A DNA stretch of 64,000 nt from Hoplostethus atlanticus (lineage: Eukaryota; Chordata; Actinopteri; Trachichthyiformes; Trachichthyidae): positions 372,001 through 436,000 of the forward strand of contig JAXDDX010000172.1 of assembly GCA_034670405.1 (NCBI GenBank), in the 5' to 3' direction. The first letter of the stretch is position 1. Each line of letters begins with the position of its first letter. The notes beneath the pieces were generated by a model. It saw only the letters and a list, made by a program, of their open reading frames with translations. It searched no databases and was not told the origin of the DNA. Positions 11,201 through 20,999 of the stretch are shown piece by piece. The translations under genes were made by a program, and so were the position numbers.

Positions 11201-11314
11201 GCTCCCTATCTATGGAACAGTCTGCCTGCCTCAATCAGAGAGCCAGGCTCTATCGAAGTCTTTAAGTCAAGGCTAAAAACCCATTTATTCTCTCTGTCAT
11301 TTGACCAGCCTTGA
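8240..11314 (+). CDS. L2 ORF2: AP endonuclease and reverse transcriptase
   Basis: The frame is open from about 8240 to 11,314, over 1000 codons. It has no ATG near the endonuclease start, so translation probably depends on upstream ORF1, and the exact start is unclear. The N-terminal endonuclease shows INIRSL, LCETWL, LYRPPG, IGDFNIHL and LSDHYL, the Asn, Glu, Asp and His residues needed for nicking. RT motifs follow in order: NYRPISNLPF, FQSGFRSLHSTETAL, LLLDLSAAFDTIDH, GVPQGSVLGPLLF and the catalytic CYADDTQIY at about 10,465. The C-terminal segment (SSRIDYCNVLFSGLP, SSLHWLPIQAR, NSLPASIRE) is the usual L2 tail. No internal stop is seen, so the enzyme could be functional. The protein would copy its own RNA by target-primed reverse transcription in the nucleus. 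Confidence 0.9.
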   Translation, partial: HFSPISTEFYQSAFTLSSGSGTSRFENYSTVLPIKTVSFSHRACQISYRPTVNYSNLIEIRPTHTAINIDKNSSSIERLTVGFINIRSLSTKALLINDLITEHSLDMMGLCETWLKPNEFLSLIEASPPNFLSSQVARETKKGGGVALIFNPILSLTPNTNNKFTSFEVLILRPTATNLPSFYLAVLYRPPGPYSLFLEEFSNFISDLVTRADNILIIGDFNIHLNNSTDPLSKAFLDLIDTCGLTQFVNEPTHHGGNTLDLVLTRGIPVSALVVSSYVPALSDHYLIKFEIKLIFPRQKCEDTYISRRINATTASLLSEKLPSFLASLSGHVGSLDNFANELNASLTNALDSIAPLVTRKHHARKFAPWFTHDTRALKQACRKLERKWRLTKLEVFRLAWNDSLLNYKCALSSAKTAHFSRLISANKNNPKFLFDTVAKLTRNPSPSDSFLFSPNDFMSFFSQKITLIRDEITSTLSTGGAISHLKSPLGVPRAECLFSHFDLVSLDSLTKLTLSSKPTTCMLDPLPAKLLKEVFPILGPSILYMINQSLSTGTVPSAFKTAVIKPLLKKTNLDPEVLQNYRPISNLPFLSKLLERTVASQLTDFLSKNNLLDPFQSGFRSLHSTETALTRVVNDLLLAIDSNSTSALLLLDLSAAFDTIDHAILLNRLEHYIGIRGSALSWFRSYLLDRSHHVFYNNMTSECCNMDFGVPQGSVLGPLLFSIYMLPLGGIIRKFGINFHCYADDTQIYIPVKPTDDTQFQKLEACLSEVKYWMSLNFLLLNGSKTEMLIVGPARHRHLFENSTLNFDSCVISQSPYVKNLGVKFDPTLSFELHIKEITKSAFYHLRNIAKIRPMLTEADAEILVHAFVSSRIDYCNVLFSGLPTGRTKKLQLVQNAAARILTKTRKFDHITPILSSLHWLPIQARCDFKVLLLTYKSLHGMAPSYLSDLIKPYKPPRALRSQDAGYLSIPAVKKKTAGNRAFSYRAPYLWNSLPASIREPGSIEVFKSRLKTHLFSLSFDQP

Positions 11315-12446
11315 GGGAGTGGCTCAGTCTCTTCTCAGAGTAAGGCTAGACCAGTTAGCTCATCCTAGATCAGGGTCCTGCCGATGGATACTAGCATCCT
11401 GCCTACATGTCCTATTCTCCTGGTCTACCTGCTCCTGTCCACTGACGCTGGTCATGTCTGTGTGAGTGAGAGTGTGTGTATGGGTGTGTGTGGGTGAGTC
11501 TCCTATCTGTTCCAGGCTGCAGCCCGGCAGAGTTGGCGTCTGGTTGGTCCCGCCTCCTAGGACGATGCTGACTGAGCGGACGTTGCGTTCTCCTATCTGG
11601 GCAGTGTTGGCGCCTGCATGGTCCCCTAGTCCTATGATGACGCTGACTGAGTTGCCGTTGCTGTGATGCCGCCCCATCAGATCTGGATGTCCCACCAAAA
11701 TAAACTTTCATATATTGTGTATACGCTGCTTGCCCAAACTCGGCATCTATTGCACGCCCAACCGTCCTGGTAGGGGGATCCCTCTCTGAGTAGCCCCTCC
11801 CAAGGTTTCTCCCAATTTTCCCAGTGAGGGTTTGTGGGAGTTTTTCCTTGTCCTCTGTGAGGGTCTAAGGCTGGGGGATGTCGTGTACTAACCATTTATT
11901 ATTTTCACATGTTGGGCACTGTGAAGCCCTTAGAGACTGTAACGGTGATTAAGGGCTATACAAATAAATGTGATTTGATTTGATTTGATTTGATCTCATC
12001 ACCACCAGCTTAAGTACCCCGGCTTTTCATCCACTCACAGCCAGATCGTTGTTTGTACTTCTCAGTATCGTTTCTCGGCCGCTTTGTAGAGTTTCTCTCA
12101 AAGTTCCCTTCCTGCTTACTAACCCTGATTCCTCTGCCCAGGTCCAGTCTCCTTCCCTACGCCCGTCTGCCGACACCTCCACCGTTCGTCTACCCTGCCT
12201 GTCTGTCTGTCTCCTGGATCCCTGCTTGTCGCCCATCCGCCTGTCTGTCTCCTGGACCCCTTCTTGTCACCTGTTTGCCTGCCTCCCTACTCTGCTCCCC
12301 GCTCCTGCTCCAGCCCTGCTTCCCCTTGCCATCCCTGCATTACTTTCCTGTGTGAACTATCTCCCAGTAAACCTGGTTTTGTTCCTAACTCCGTCTCTGT
12401 GTTCTGTGGTTTGCACTTGGGTCCTGTACATGATCGTAACATAACT

Positions 12447-13430
12447 ACTTTTTTTTTTTACCATTTAATGCAAGCCTGCAAATACCTTAACACACAAACT
12501 GTTCTGGTAACGTTTTCGTTGTTGTGGAAGAGTTAATTTTTTTGAGAAGTTTGTTTCATGGAGTCGGACACTCTTCTTCCTCGTGGTGTGACGGTGTGTG
12601 CGCGGACCAGCTCATACACGCGCAAGAGACAGGATGGCGAGCTACCCACGGATCTGAGAGCTGAACACACGTGCCAGTGTGAGAATCTACTGTACATGTC
12701 TGATGACTGCTGAATACATCGCTGCCAGTGTGGTAGGAGTGTTGTGGATCTGAAAACAGAATTGAACTGAACTACAGTACAAAGAACTAGAACTGAGTTT
12801 GAAAAGAATATACCACTTTGGTACTACATCACACTTATTTCAAGAATTTCCAATGTTATGTTGTGATGATGTAATGTTCATTTGATATTTAGATTGAAGA
12901 AAGGTGAATTTTATTGTATCTTACCTGTCGGGGAAGAAAGGAAAAGAGTTAAACCCAAAAGGTTATACCTATGATTTACCTGTCATGGATGTTATTGTTT
13001 ACTTACCTGTTTACCTGTGAAGGAAAAATAAGACTTAACTCAGGGAATAAAATAAGACATAACCTACTAACCTAAAATAAGCTATGTTAGAAACCTGACT
13101 AATCTAACTAAACTGACTAGACTAACCAATCTATAGGAAACTTAAAGGAGAAACAAAAAAGGTTTGGTTATACTTTCCTGTGATTTAGGCCTATAAGAAG
13201 ATTGACTTATTGTATGATAAGTGTTATTTTAGTTTGTTACCTTTCCAATCACTAAATTGCCGGCTGTTATATTTAATGCTCTGTGTCTCTGGTCTGATTT
13301 ATTATATTATCATCACCACTCCCACAAACCTAGAACTAGTCCAGTCGTATACTTACGCTGTGGATACAGTGACAAGTGCTACATGGGCTTACAGTATAGT
13401 ATTTTTCTAAACTGGGCTTTGTTTGAGAAT
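12447..13430. other. No gene or repeat recognised
   Basis: The stretch is AT-rich with CCTGTxx and AACCTAACT-like short runs at 12,930-13,150. No open frame has a known domain. Confidence 0.45.
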
Positions 13431-14240
13431 GGAAGCCTCTGTCCTGGTGGCCTTGCTTACTTAAACATACAGTAAACTGCATATATTTGTTTGTGGAATT
13501 TATCTTCTGTCAGTCTGCATGCAGTTTGCCGTAATGTCGGAGGAAGAAGTCCAGGTCTCAGGCCAGTGATGAAGACCGGACCTCCACGCCAACACTTAAT
13601 CTTCTTCACGATTCTGTAGTTACTGGAGTCTCAAACAGGTTCAAAGAAGTCACTGGAGATGATCAGAGTTCGATGCAATAGAGCTTTATTCTTCAACAGA
13701 GACAAAACCCGAGTTGGTCCCGGAACCAGACTGAAGTACAACTGTCTGTGCATGATCTTATATATCCTACAAACTGGGTGGAGAATACTGATTCTACGCC
13801 CATTTTTCATTAATTTCAGCTTTGTCAGCAAGAAAATAATGGTGTCCAATCGTAGCCGTAAAACCCAGGGTTTTGGGGATTTTCCTATTCACCATTATAA
13901 AATGGCCACCTGGGCCTCTCCTGTCTGCGCATGCTCCGCTTGTCTATTTTTAGGCCTCTACAGCCTGTCCTTGGACACCCTTATTGCAAAAGGGCCACAG
14001 ACTGTATTTTTTAAAAACTTTAGGGAAACTGTTAGACTATGTTTTTTTTGAAACTTTATGATTACTTTATGATCTTTTAGGTTACATGCTTAATCAAACA
14101 TACTTTATATTTATGTAGATTTATCATAACACACTCTGGATTATATTGCTTATTACAAAACATATCATTGCTTAGTACAAAGCATATTATTTACAACAGT
14201 AACAAAATGGTTTGAACCCGCGAATCGCTGCTTGCGGCTA
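13431..14240 (+). repeat. Dispersed repeat copy disrupted by an LTR
   Basis: Positions 13,431-13,534 match 5350-5454, and 14,199-14,240 match 5451-5495 (TTTGAACCCGCGAATCGC and CTTGCGGCTATATTTA). Together they rebuild the continuous site seen at 5441-5495, with the LTR sitting between. Confidence 0.8.
13535..14198 (-). mobile_element. ERV-type solo LTR with 4-bp TSD GTAA
   Basis: On the minus strand the LTR runs TGTTGTAAATAA... to ...CCTCCGACA. GTAA is duplicated at 13,531-13,534 and 14,199-14,202. The unoccupied paralogous site at 5451 has a single GTAA. 4-bp duplications are typical of gamma/epsilon-like endogenous retroviruses, while Ty3/Gypsy usually makes 5. The sequence is a 664-bp relative of the 769-bp LTR at 36,619-37,387 and is in the opposite orientation. 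No internal region or second LTR is present. Confidence 0.88.
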
Positions 14241-14309
14241 TATTTACATATGAAAATGTCAATGTTTAACATGATCAATCCTCTGTCTTCATCTTACCAC
14301 TGTTCAAAT

Positions 14310-14811
14310 TGTGGTCCCCATGTGTAAATGTCTGTCTCTATGTCTGTCTGTGTGTGTGTGTGTGTGTGGCGTGGGTGTGGCTTCCTCTCCCGGCCCTGCC
14401 TCTCCTCCACACCTGCCGCCTATCAAGCCATCAGCCCAGCAGCATTTCTACCCCGGCTCTCCAACCACTCGTCGCCAGATTGTTCCGCCAACTACCGTGG
14501 TAGTCACTCTCTCGGCCGCTCTTGATCTACTATCAGAGTTAAATTCCCTTGTGTGCCTCCGGGCTGTCCTAACTGTGTTTTCTTGTCTTCCAAGATCCCC
14601 TGTACGCCTCATTCCTCGTGTCTCCTCGCCAAAACCCACCAGCCTGCCTGCTCCCCTCGTTCCTGCTTCACCTGCTTGCCCCAGCTCCTGCCAGCCCAGC
14701 CTCTGCACCCCCCACCTTCCCTTCACCAGCTTCATCATTAAAAACAGTTACTCTCTACTCCGCCGTCCTGGTCTGCATTTCTGGGTCCTTTACAAATTGC
14801 TATCCCTGACA
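14310..14811 (+). mobile_element. Solo LTR of the TGTCACG/GTAACA family, diverged copy
   Basis: The body aligns with the LTRs at 6743 and 15,558: GCGTGGGTGTGGCTTC, then CACACCTGCC, then CGTCGCCAGATTGTTCC, and the 3' block TCTGCATTTCTGGGTCC to CCCTGACA. The 5' end is uncertain because a (TG)n run replaces the usual start. If it starts at TGTGG (14,310), the flanks CAAAT (14,305-14,309) and CAATT (14,812-14,816) are a one-mismatch TSD. Confidence 0.65.
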
Positions 14812-14995
14812 CAATTCTGGATCTGAATGATCCAAATGAGTTTGAGTCCGTAGTGAGGGTACAACTGAGATAAATGTCACATTGCTCTTTATTATCCTCT
14901 GTTGCTCCTAGATTATTTATGACCACTACAGTGATATAAAAGACAAAGTTTTACAATATTCACCTAAACGGTGGCTAAATGCTGACGTGTTTTAC

Positions 14996-15120
14996 CTCAG
15001 GCAACAGCACATTGAAGACAGTCAACTTCATCCGTCTGGCTCCTGGTGTTCCTTTGAAAACTCCAAACAAGAATGATAGCACTTCATCAAGCTGCTCATC
15101 ATTAAAGCCATCCCCATCTT
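14996..15120 (-). CDS. Probable internal exon of an unidentified minus-strand gene
   Basis: A 125-bp open block lies between an AG acceptor (rc of 15,121-15,122) and a GTAAAA donor (rc of 14,990-14,995). It encodes DGDGFNDEQLDEVLSFL, then FKGTPGARRMKL and FNVLLPE. The ending FxVLLPE resembles a segment I associate with fish PWWP-domain (MUM1/PWWP3-like) proteins, but the resemblance is from memory and weak. Exon-like blocks on the same strand at 17,315-17,599 may belong to the same gene. Confidence 0.35.
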
Positions 15121-15133
15121 CTTTGCAGTGGCA

Positions 15134-15144
<11 letters not shown>

Positions 15145-15164
<20 letters not shown>
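15145..15164. repeat. (TA)n microsatellite
   Basis: About ten TA units follow a TTTA-rich run. Confidence 0.9.
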
Positions 15165-15165
<1 letters not shown>

Positions 15166-15557
15166 AATATAAATAAAGGAATGGTGGGGCACCAACCACT
15201 TCAATGGAGAGGCTACATACCAGGAAAGCTACAGTACTCTATTGCTACTTTTTTTTTTTTTTTTTAAAACAGAGTGGCTTGCAGAGAGAGAGAGAAATAT
15301 TACCACCACTGTCACAAGCCTAAATTAAGAATGCACAACACATGCCGACACAACCAAGCTCAGATCAAATGAGCCTACAGGGCCAAAAGCGAACAGCAAA
15401 GAGCTCAACAGTCAACACCACTGAAGGCCACAACGAAGCGCACAGACAACTTTTTAGGGATACAGATCCATTCTATGACAACAACCTTAATAGATAAGCA
15501 TGGACACACTCGTCACCATCTATCTCAATCGATCCAGCACAACAATATGGCCAATGC

Positions 15558-16102
15558 TGTTACGACCATATTAGTGAACCCAAATGCAGACACAGAGAGA
15601 GGAGGCATAGGTAGGGAAAAACAGGTTTTACTGAGGAATAGGAACAGAGGATGGCAGGGCAGGATGGCAAGCTGTGGAGATGGGGCTGGGGATGGTGCAG
15701 GAGCAGGATGACAGGCAGAGAACCAGCAAACAGACAGGCAGGCAGGGTAGGCAGGCGGTGGCAGGTCAGCAGGCAGGGAACCGGAGAAGGAGACTGGAAC
15801 TGAACAAGGAGAGTGGGGTTAGCATAGAAGACATAGGGAATACTTTGAGTATCAAAACTACGCCACTGACAGAGTAGTACAAACAACAATCTGGCGATGA
15901 GGGGGTGGAAAGCCGGGGTTCTTATACTGGAGGTGATGGCTGATGAACCGCAGGTGTGTAGCGGCAGAGCAGGTGAGAGAGAGGTGGATGATGAAACCAG
16001 GGAGGAGCCGGAGTCTGGAGCCACGCCCACCAACACATACACACAAGCACAGACAGACAGGTAGAGAGACGCTGCTAGGAGGCAGAAGTGGAGGGCGTGA
16101 CA
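15558..16102 (-). mobile_element. Intact solo LTR, 5-bp TSD AATGC
   Basis: On the minus strand it reads TGTCACGCCCTCC to GGTCGTAACA, 545 bp. AATGC is exactly duplicated at 15,553-15,557 and 16,103-16,107. This copy gives the full-length reference for the LTR family also found at 6743-12,441 and 14,310-14,811. Long open frames inside it are low-complexity Pro/Ser/Cys translations of its CT-rich strand and are not genes. Confidence 0.9.
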
Positions 16103-16554
16103 AATGCATGAACCAGTACCACAAAGACAGAACGATAAATATGCTTTCACTCACCAAAGCTGAGGGCTCACTTGAAGAGAAAGGCGGCACGGCGGTTCTT
16201 CCTCTGGGCTCTGGACTTATCGATGACTTTGGGGATGACAGGCAGGGAACCTGCTGAATCAGCTGGCTTACGATGGATTGCATGGCCAATGTGTTGGCCA
16301 ATGCGTCGCGGCTGTCCCATGGTATTGCAAGTGAAAGGCACCAAGGCGCTTTACTTCCAATTTCTCCTCCAAATTAGTTTCAACGTTCAAAGTTTCAGAG
16401 TTTCAAACCTGTGCTCGAGTATGTAATCCACTTCGTTAATTTTCTCAAGTTAGTTGGCGTTAGCTAAGCTAAGAAAGTCTCCCCTCTTCTTGCCGACTAA
16501 TGTTGGAGCCAGACAGAGATAACCAATCACCTCTTCAATATCAAATGACGCTGT

Positions 16555-16920
16555 AGTGGGGCTTCGGGCTGTCAGCCCCACTTGTCACCAAATTCGTGTG
16601 ATCTACTTGAATACGCCAACACTCTGAGCATGCGTATTCCTATTTCCCCTTGTACAATACACATTGCATTGTGAGAGAGGGGCTAGCCCCACGTAGGCCT
16701 GCTGCGGACAGAATCGGGAGAACGCAGTCTGAAGCAGCAAGGCAGGGACTAAAATCCACACAAATTATATAAAATTTAGGAAGATGCTATATTCATAGAT
16801 AATAAATTATAGCAGATAAAAATATTATCTGCTATAATTATCTTATTAACATCATTTGTTTGCACAGTTCTTTCTGGTGACAAAAGGTGGGGCTGTGCCC
16901 CACTTGCCCCTAATGACCAG
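16555..16920. repeat. Possible small DNA-transposon remnant with internal hairpin
   Basis: GGGGCTxxxxGCCCCAC palindromic pieces lie near both ends (16,559-16,583 and 16,888-16,902). In between, a perfect 15-bp hairpin sits at 16,805-16,839 (AATTATAGCAGATAA, loop AAATA). I see no clear target-site duplication, so the call is tentative. Confidence 0.4.
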
Positions 16921-17314
16921 TCACCACTGCTCCTTTGTCTTTTCCCATGGAGCCCGCAGTTGGCCAGTACTGATGGCCTGCAAATAAATGTTGGATGGGA
17001 TGGTCTGCATTAACATCACTACCAAACACTACACTAAACACCAAACACTACATCAAAGCTGAAGACACAAACGTAATTTTAATTCACTTGAGACTGATAC
17101 CAGACATACAGGTATTTCTTTTAGTGTTAATATACTCACTTCAAAGTGTTGTCTCAGTTACGTGTTCCCGGTGATGAAGTCAACCAGCAGTTAAAACTGT
17201 AGTTTGCGCTTCTGCTGTGCCTCTTGTGCTCTGTCCTGAAATTGCAAAATGCACTTCTTACAAATGATTAAAAACAAAATTTAAAAAATGATGCTATAGT
17301 AGGTAATTCCTCAA

Positions 17315-17599
17315 GCTTTGATGGCTCCTCGCTGACCTCCAGCCTCTTCACATATTTCACAGATTCATCATCCTGAATGGAAGCATTGAAGCATTACATT
17401 TTGCGTTATGTAATAGTAAAACAGTTGATGATAATTATGCAGTCTAGATATCATGCTTGAGCATACAGTCACTGTATTCTCAGACTAACCATCTCTGTTG
17501 GACAGAAGCTGCGGGGCCTCTTGGAATAGCTGTGATCAACTGCTATCATCCCAGTAATTTGGCCATCTTGTGATGGCTCCTGTCTTGCCACTTGCGGTC
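17315..17599 (-). CDS. Two exon-like blocks of an unidentified minus-strand gene
   Basis: Block one (17,599-17,490) lies between an AG acceptor and a GTTAGT donor and reads PQVARQEPSQDGQITG..., ending RPRSFCPTEM. Block two (17,372 down to about 17,315) follows an AG acceptor and reads DDESVKYVKRLEVSEEPS. Both stay open in the joined frame. No domain is recognised. They could be part of the same gene as the exon at 14,996-15,120. Confidence 0.35.
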
Positions 17600-17639
17600 C
17601 TATAAAGAGAAAAGAATTCTGACATAATCAACACAAAAA

Positions 17640-20600
17640 AAAACTAACAAAGCAACACACGCACAGGACCAACCACGGAGTGCTTAATATGCCTTTTGAT
17701 TATGAGAGAGATTTGAGAGAGAGCACCAGCTGCGCTATTTTCGAGACTGGGAATGTATGCAGTGCACAGGAGGAAAGTGCCCATGATGCTGGACCATGTT
17801 AGACGCCTCATTATAGAGTTGATAGCAGCCTAACCTTTAAAAAACAAATTACAAAAATTACAAAAACAGTAAAGCATAACCTTGCTAACTTTAGATGTAT
17901 AAGAAATCAAATGAGTACAGATGCAGCAAAATTGTACATGCACGCAATGGTATTGTCACATATTTCATATTGTATTACAACCTGGTCTCAGACAAATAGT
18001 ACACTAATGCAACCACTTCATAGTTTGTACAAGCAAGCATTGAAAATTCTGGATAAAAAACCGAACTCTTATCATTACTGCAATATAGTTAAAAAGTACA
18101 ATCTCTTAACATTTGAAAATTGTATGTTTATGGCCAATGTTGGTTTACTATATAAGATCATAAACAATCTAGCACCACAACCTCTTAAACAGTTTGTAAC
18201 AACATGTAGAGCTGGCTCAAGGTTAACAAGAGCTTCCTCTAGAGGGGATTGCAATGTAAAATTTCGGTCTACAGCATTTGGGCAAAAGTGCTTCTCAGTT
18301 AAGGCAGCCGGGATGTGGAATTCTTTACCACTTAGTATCAGAGAGTGCAGTACTTTTAAACACTTTAAATTTAGTGTGAAAACATGGTTGAAGGACAATC
18401 AGGTCTGTGATCATTGAGCAAAGAGACGCTGAATTTGGCCAGCATTGGAACTGAGTGTTTGGTTGGTTTCTTGTACTAATGAACTGTCTGTCTTTAATGG
18501 TGTTGGGATTGCTGATTGTGTGATCCAGAGTGGGAATTTAGTATTGTTCCTCTGTTGTTTGTTTTTGGGTGGTTGTTATTTTTGGTTTGGTTTCTTAGTG
18601 TTTTGTAATGTGTTTTACTGTGTCTTCACAAAGTGTAAGGTTTAGACTCACTACAACTGATTTTTAAAATCTTTTACTTCTGTAACCTGCGCATCATTAG
18701 TGGCCTCTGCTCAGGGACTACAGATGAAAATTAGCTTTTAGCTATATCTGGTACAATAAATGTATTGTGCATTGTCCCTGTTAAATAAACAATAAAATAA
18801 AAAAAATAAAGATAATGGGCACTGCGGACTGGCCTTTATTAATGATATGGACTGTAGCTTCGTTGTCGCAAAACACTAAACACACAAAACATTTGTTTCC
18901 TAGACCACCGAGACCCCCAGATTAGACAGGCTATTACGATGGGATATAATTCGAATAGGGCAGCAGAGATAGCAGCTCGCTAGGCCAGACATCGGAAAAC
19001 CATTCATTATGATAAAACCCCCCAAAATCAACAGAAGGAGCTGCATCTGTGAAAAACTGGAGGGATGCGGGCGTATCGACGAAATCGTTGTAAAAGAAGG
19101 AGATACCATTCCAATGACTTCATAACAGGGACCATCGTTTTGGTCCAATCCAAAACGATGTTATCGGGGAGGTTGGGAACCGATTTTGCTATGTCTAATA
19201 AACAAGACACGAATGAGCGACCCTGGGGCATGATGCGCATATCAAAATTGAGGTGACCTAATAGCGACAAGAGTTCTCTTTTTGACAATGTTGAAACTGT
19301 AGAAAAGGCCAATCATATAACCCTTGGGGGTTTCTGTTTGAAGGAGTGTATCGACGATGCTAGGCTCTCTGAGAGCGGACTGTAAATTTTTGCACACGTG
19401 TGTGACTTGGGTGAGCCAGCATAACCCTGCCAGAAACCCTTGAACCAAGCCGGTTAACAGATAATTGACGAAGCAACTGTTTGGATGCCTACTGAGGGCT
19501 CGGGAAAAAGCAGGAACGTTCACAGGAGTAGATGAATGCTTACGATGAAAGTTTATTTCGCAGATTGCGCTGGGCGGGACCTCCTTGGACACACGGATCG
19601 AGGGTGACTGTCCGCGCACTAGCTGCAGACATGCAAGATTTTACAAGGTACACACACTTTCATTGAAATTAATGCACAGGGGAACTTTGGTATTTGGGAC
19701 GTGAGGCACCTGTCTCCTGGGCTGCTGTGTGTGTGTGTGTGTGTGTTGGGGGGGTTGTTTTCGATGGACTTAGACATGGTCACGGTCTTGACGGGGGAGA
19801 GACCTTCTGGGTTGGAAGACGGTTTTAGGGCAGAGAGTCGAAGTATGGGAAAAAGCGCCACAAATTGAGCAAGACAGTGTCTTGTGGCTGGTGAAATGTC
19901 TGCTGATAAGGGACAAATCTACCACAGACCAGTCTAGCTTCTGGTTAAATCTTTGAATAAACATGGCGGCTTTAGAGGAAAAAGACTTGTGGTATTCGTA
20001 GAATAAGGTGCCTCCGTATGACAAAGCCAGGTCTGAGATGATGGGTGTCTAGATAGGTGTCTAGCTCTTCTCTACGGTGAGGATATACATCACACATCAC
20101 TCTATACACTCTGTGCCTAAAAGTGACTGCTGCTGATATGTTGTGAAACATATACCTCGTTGGCTGAATATTTACCAGCAATAATCTGATTCCTCAGGCT
20201 GTCAGGAATCGCCGCAGCAGGAGACAGAAACGGGGTGCCAACGGATGGGGCCGGGACTGCAGTTCCCAGGGTCCTGCGCGGCGTCATTAGCACAACAGGG
20301 GGTTGAGCCGCCAGTGATGACGTTGAGGGGTGGGAGGTCAGGTAGGAAGTTGTTGGCGTGTTTTGGTTATCCTCCAACGAGCAGAGCCTTCTGTTGATGT
20401 CAGTTATAGCCGATTTGATTTCTGAATGTGAAGCCAGGACTAGGGCATCAGATGGGCGAGTCGGGATGTCTTTGGATCTTTTTTGCCAGGATGTTCATGC
20501 GACTTGCTAGGCACTTTTTTGCTGGCCCTTTGCCTTTCCCTGTGAGGGTAACATCAGTACCTCCCGGACTTCTCTCTCCAACCTCAGCCGAGGTTTTATG

Positions 20601-20996
20601 ATCCAAAAGGAACTGGAGCAGTTCTTCGTGGTTTAAGCCTGGTGGAGCTGCAATGTTGCGGGCATACAGCGCGTCTAGGATGCGGGAAACCGGCCAGGCA
20701 GACAGTTTCCCTTTTGCCAGGCAGACACTCTGGCGGGGTTGTGGGGCTTCGATTCCCTCCTCAGCTTGGAAGGACAGCAAACCAGTGGCAGGAATTGGGG
20801 CATCGGACCTACCTCCCGGTGAGATGACCTCATCCCCGGACTCAGAGGTGGAGAAAGACATGCAGACAGCGAATATTACCAGGTAAGGAGCGAGCTTCAT
20901 TGGCAAGCATAGACTGCCGTAGCGAAACACGGTGTGCAGGGTGGCGGCAGCAGAGGATGAGCAGTGAGTGTGTGGCAGCTTAAATAGACTGCGCAA
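17640..20996 (-). pseudogene. DIRS-type (tyrosine-recombinase) retroelement, degenerate
   Basis: Minus-strand frames follow the order of fish DIRS/Ngaro elements. A Gag-like ORF (20,996-20,448) has the helix PVSRILDALYARNI and GLNHEELLQFLLD. The next segment has RNQIIAGKYS (20,377-20,117). A knuckle CSICGAFSHTSTLCP lies in 20,024-19,770. The RT N-terminus has VCKNLQSALREPSIVDTLL and KGYMIG (19,619-19,320). The post-RT segment KRELLSLLGHLNFDMRIMPQG lies at 19,312-19,028. RNase H has FFTDAAPSVDFGGFY at about 19,000, then CDNEATVHIINKGQ at about 18,850. The RT palm with the catalytic aspartates is missing: the frame goes from GYMIG almost directly to the KRELL block. RNase H resumes after a LINE insertion at about 17,821 (IPSLENSAAGALS). 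No tyrosine recombinase is seen, so DIRS versus Ngaro is open. Confidence 0.7.
17822..18812 (+). pseudogene. 5'-truncated non-LTR retrotransposon, C-terminal ORF2 fragment
   Basis: The open frame 17,911-18,417 is the post-RT domain of a fish LINE: AKLYMHAMVLSHISYC, LYKQALKILDKKPNS, LLYKIINNLAPQPL, TRASSRGDC and a C-terminal WNSLPLSIRE. It ends in a 3' UTR with AATAAA and an A-rich tail (18,785-18,812). The fragment is inserted in the RNase H of the DIRS element. The host frame continues across it as VPII, then MRRLTWSS, with only a short ATTAT-type overlap at the junction. I cannot fix the clade; an I/Nimb-like LINE is my best guess. Confidence 0.7.
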
Positions 20997-20999
20997 TTA

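Larger units (their letters stand above)
6904..11996 (+). mobile_element. Nearly intact L2-clade LINE
   Basis: The element is bounded by CATCA at 6899-6903 and 11,997-12,001, a likely short target-site duplication inside the LTR. It has a 5' UTR of about 300 bp, ORF1, ORF2, a 3' UTR of about 650 bp, and ends in tandem TGATTTGA units, the short-repeat tail typical of L2/CR1 LINEs. At about 5.1 kb, with one ORF1 frameshift and an open ORF2, it is one of the least decayed elements here, so it inserted relatively recently and after the LTR. Confidence 0.88.
6743..12441 (+). mobile_element. Solo LTR (TG...CA, 5-bp TSD TAACT) split by an L2 LINE
   Basis: The LTR begins TGTCACGCCCTCC at 6743 and ends CGTAACA at 12,441. 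Exact 5-bp duplications TAACT flank it at 6738-6742 and 12,442-12,446. TG/CA ends plus a 5-bp TSD are the signature of Ty3/Gypsy-, BEL- or Copia-type integration. Homology to the LTR at 15,558-16,102 stops at 6903 and resumes at about 12,002. The gap is filled by the L2 element, so the LTR is only about 600 bp long. CAGTAAACCTGG near its 3' end is a possible weak poly(A) site. Confidence 0.85.

Noticed and set aside
14311..14826. 171-codon open frame and others on both strands
   Set aside because: They lie within an LTR; low-complexity products of its CT-rich strand.
15560..16301. Long minus-strand open frames, including one starting MANTLAMQSIV
   Set aside because: They run from flank into the solo LTR at 15,558-16,102. 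The flanking part (another frame starts MGQPRRIGQ at about 16,321) has no recognisable domain.
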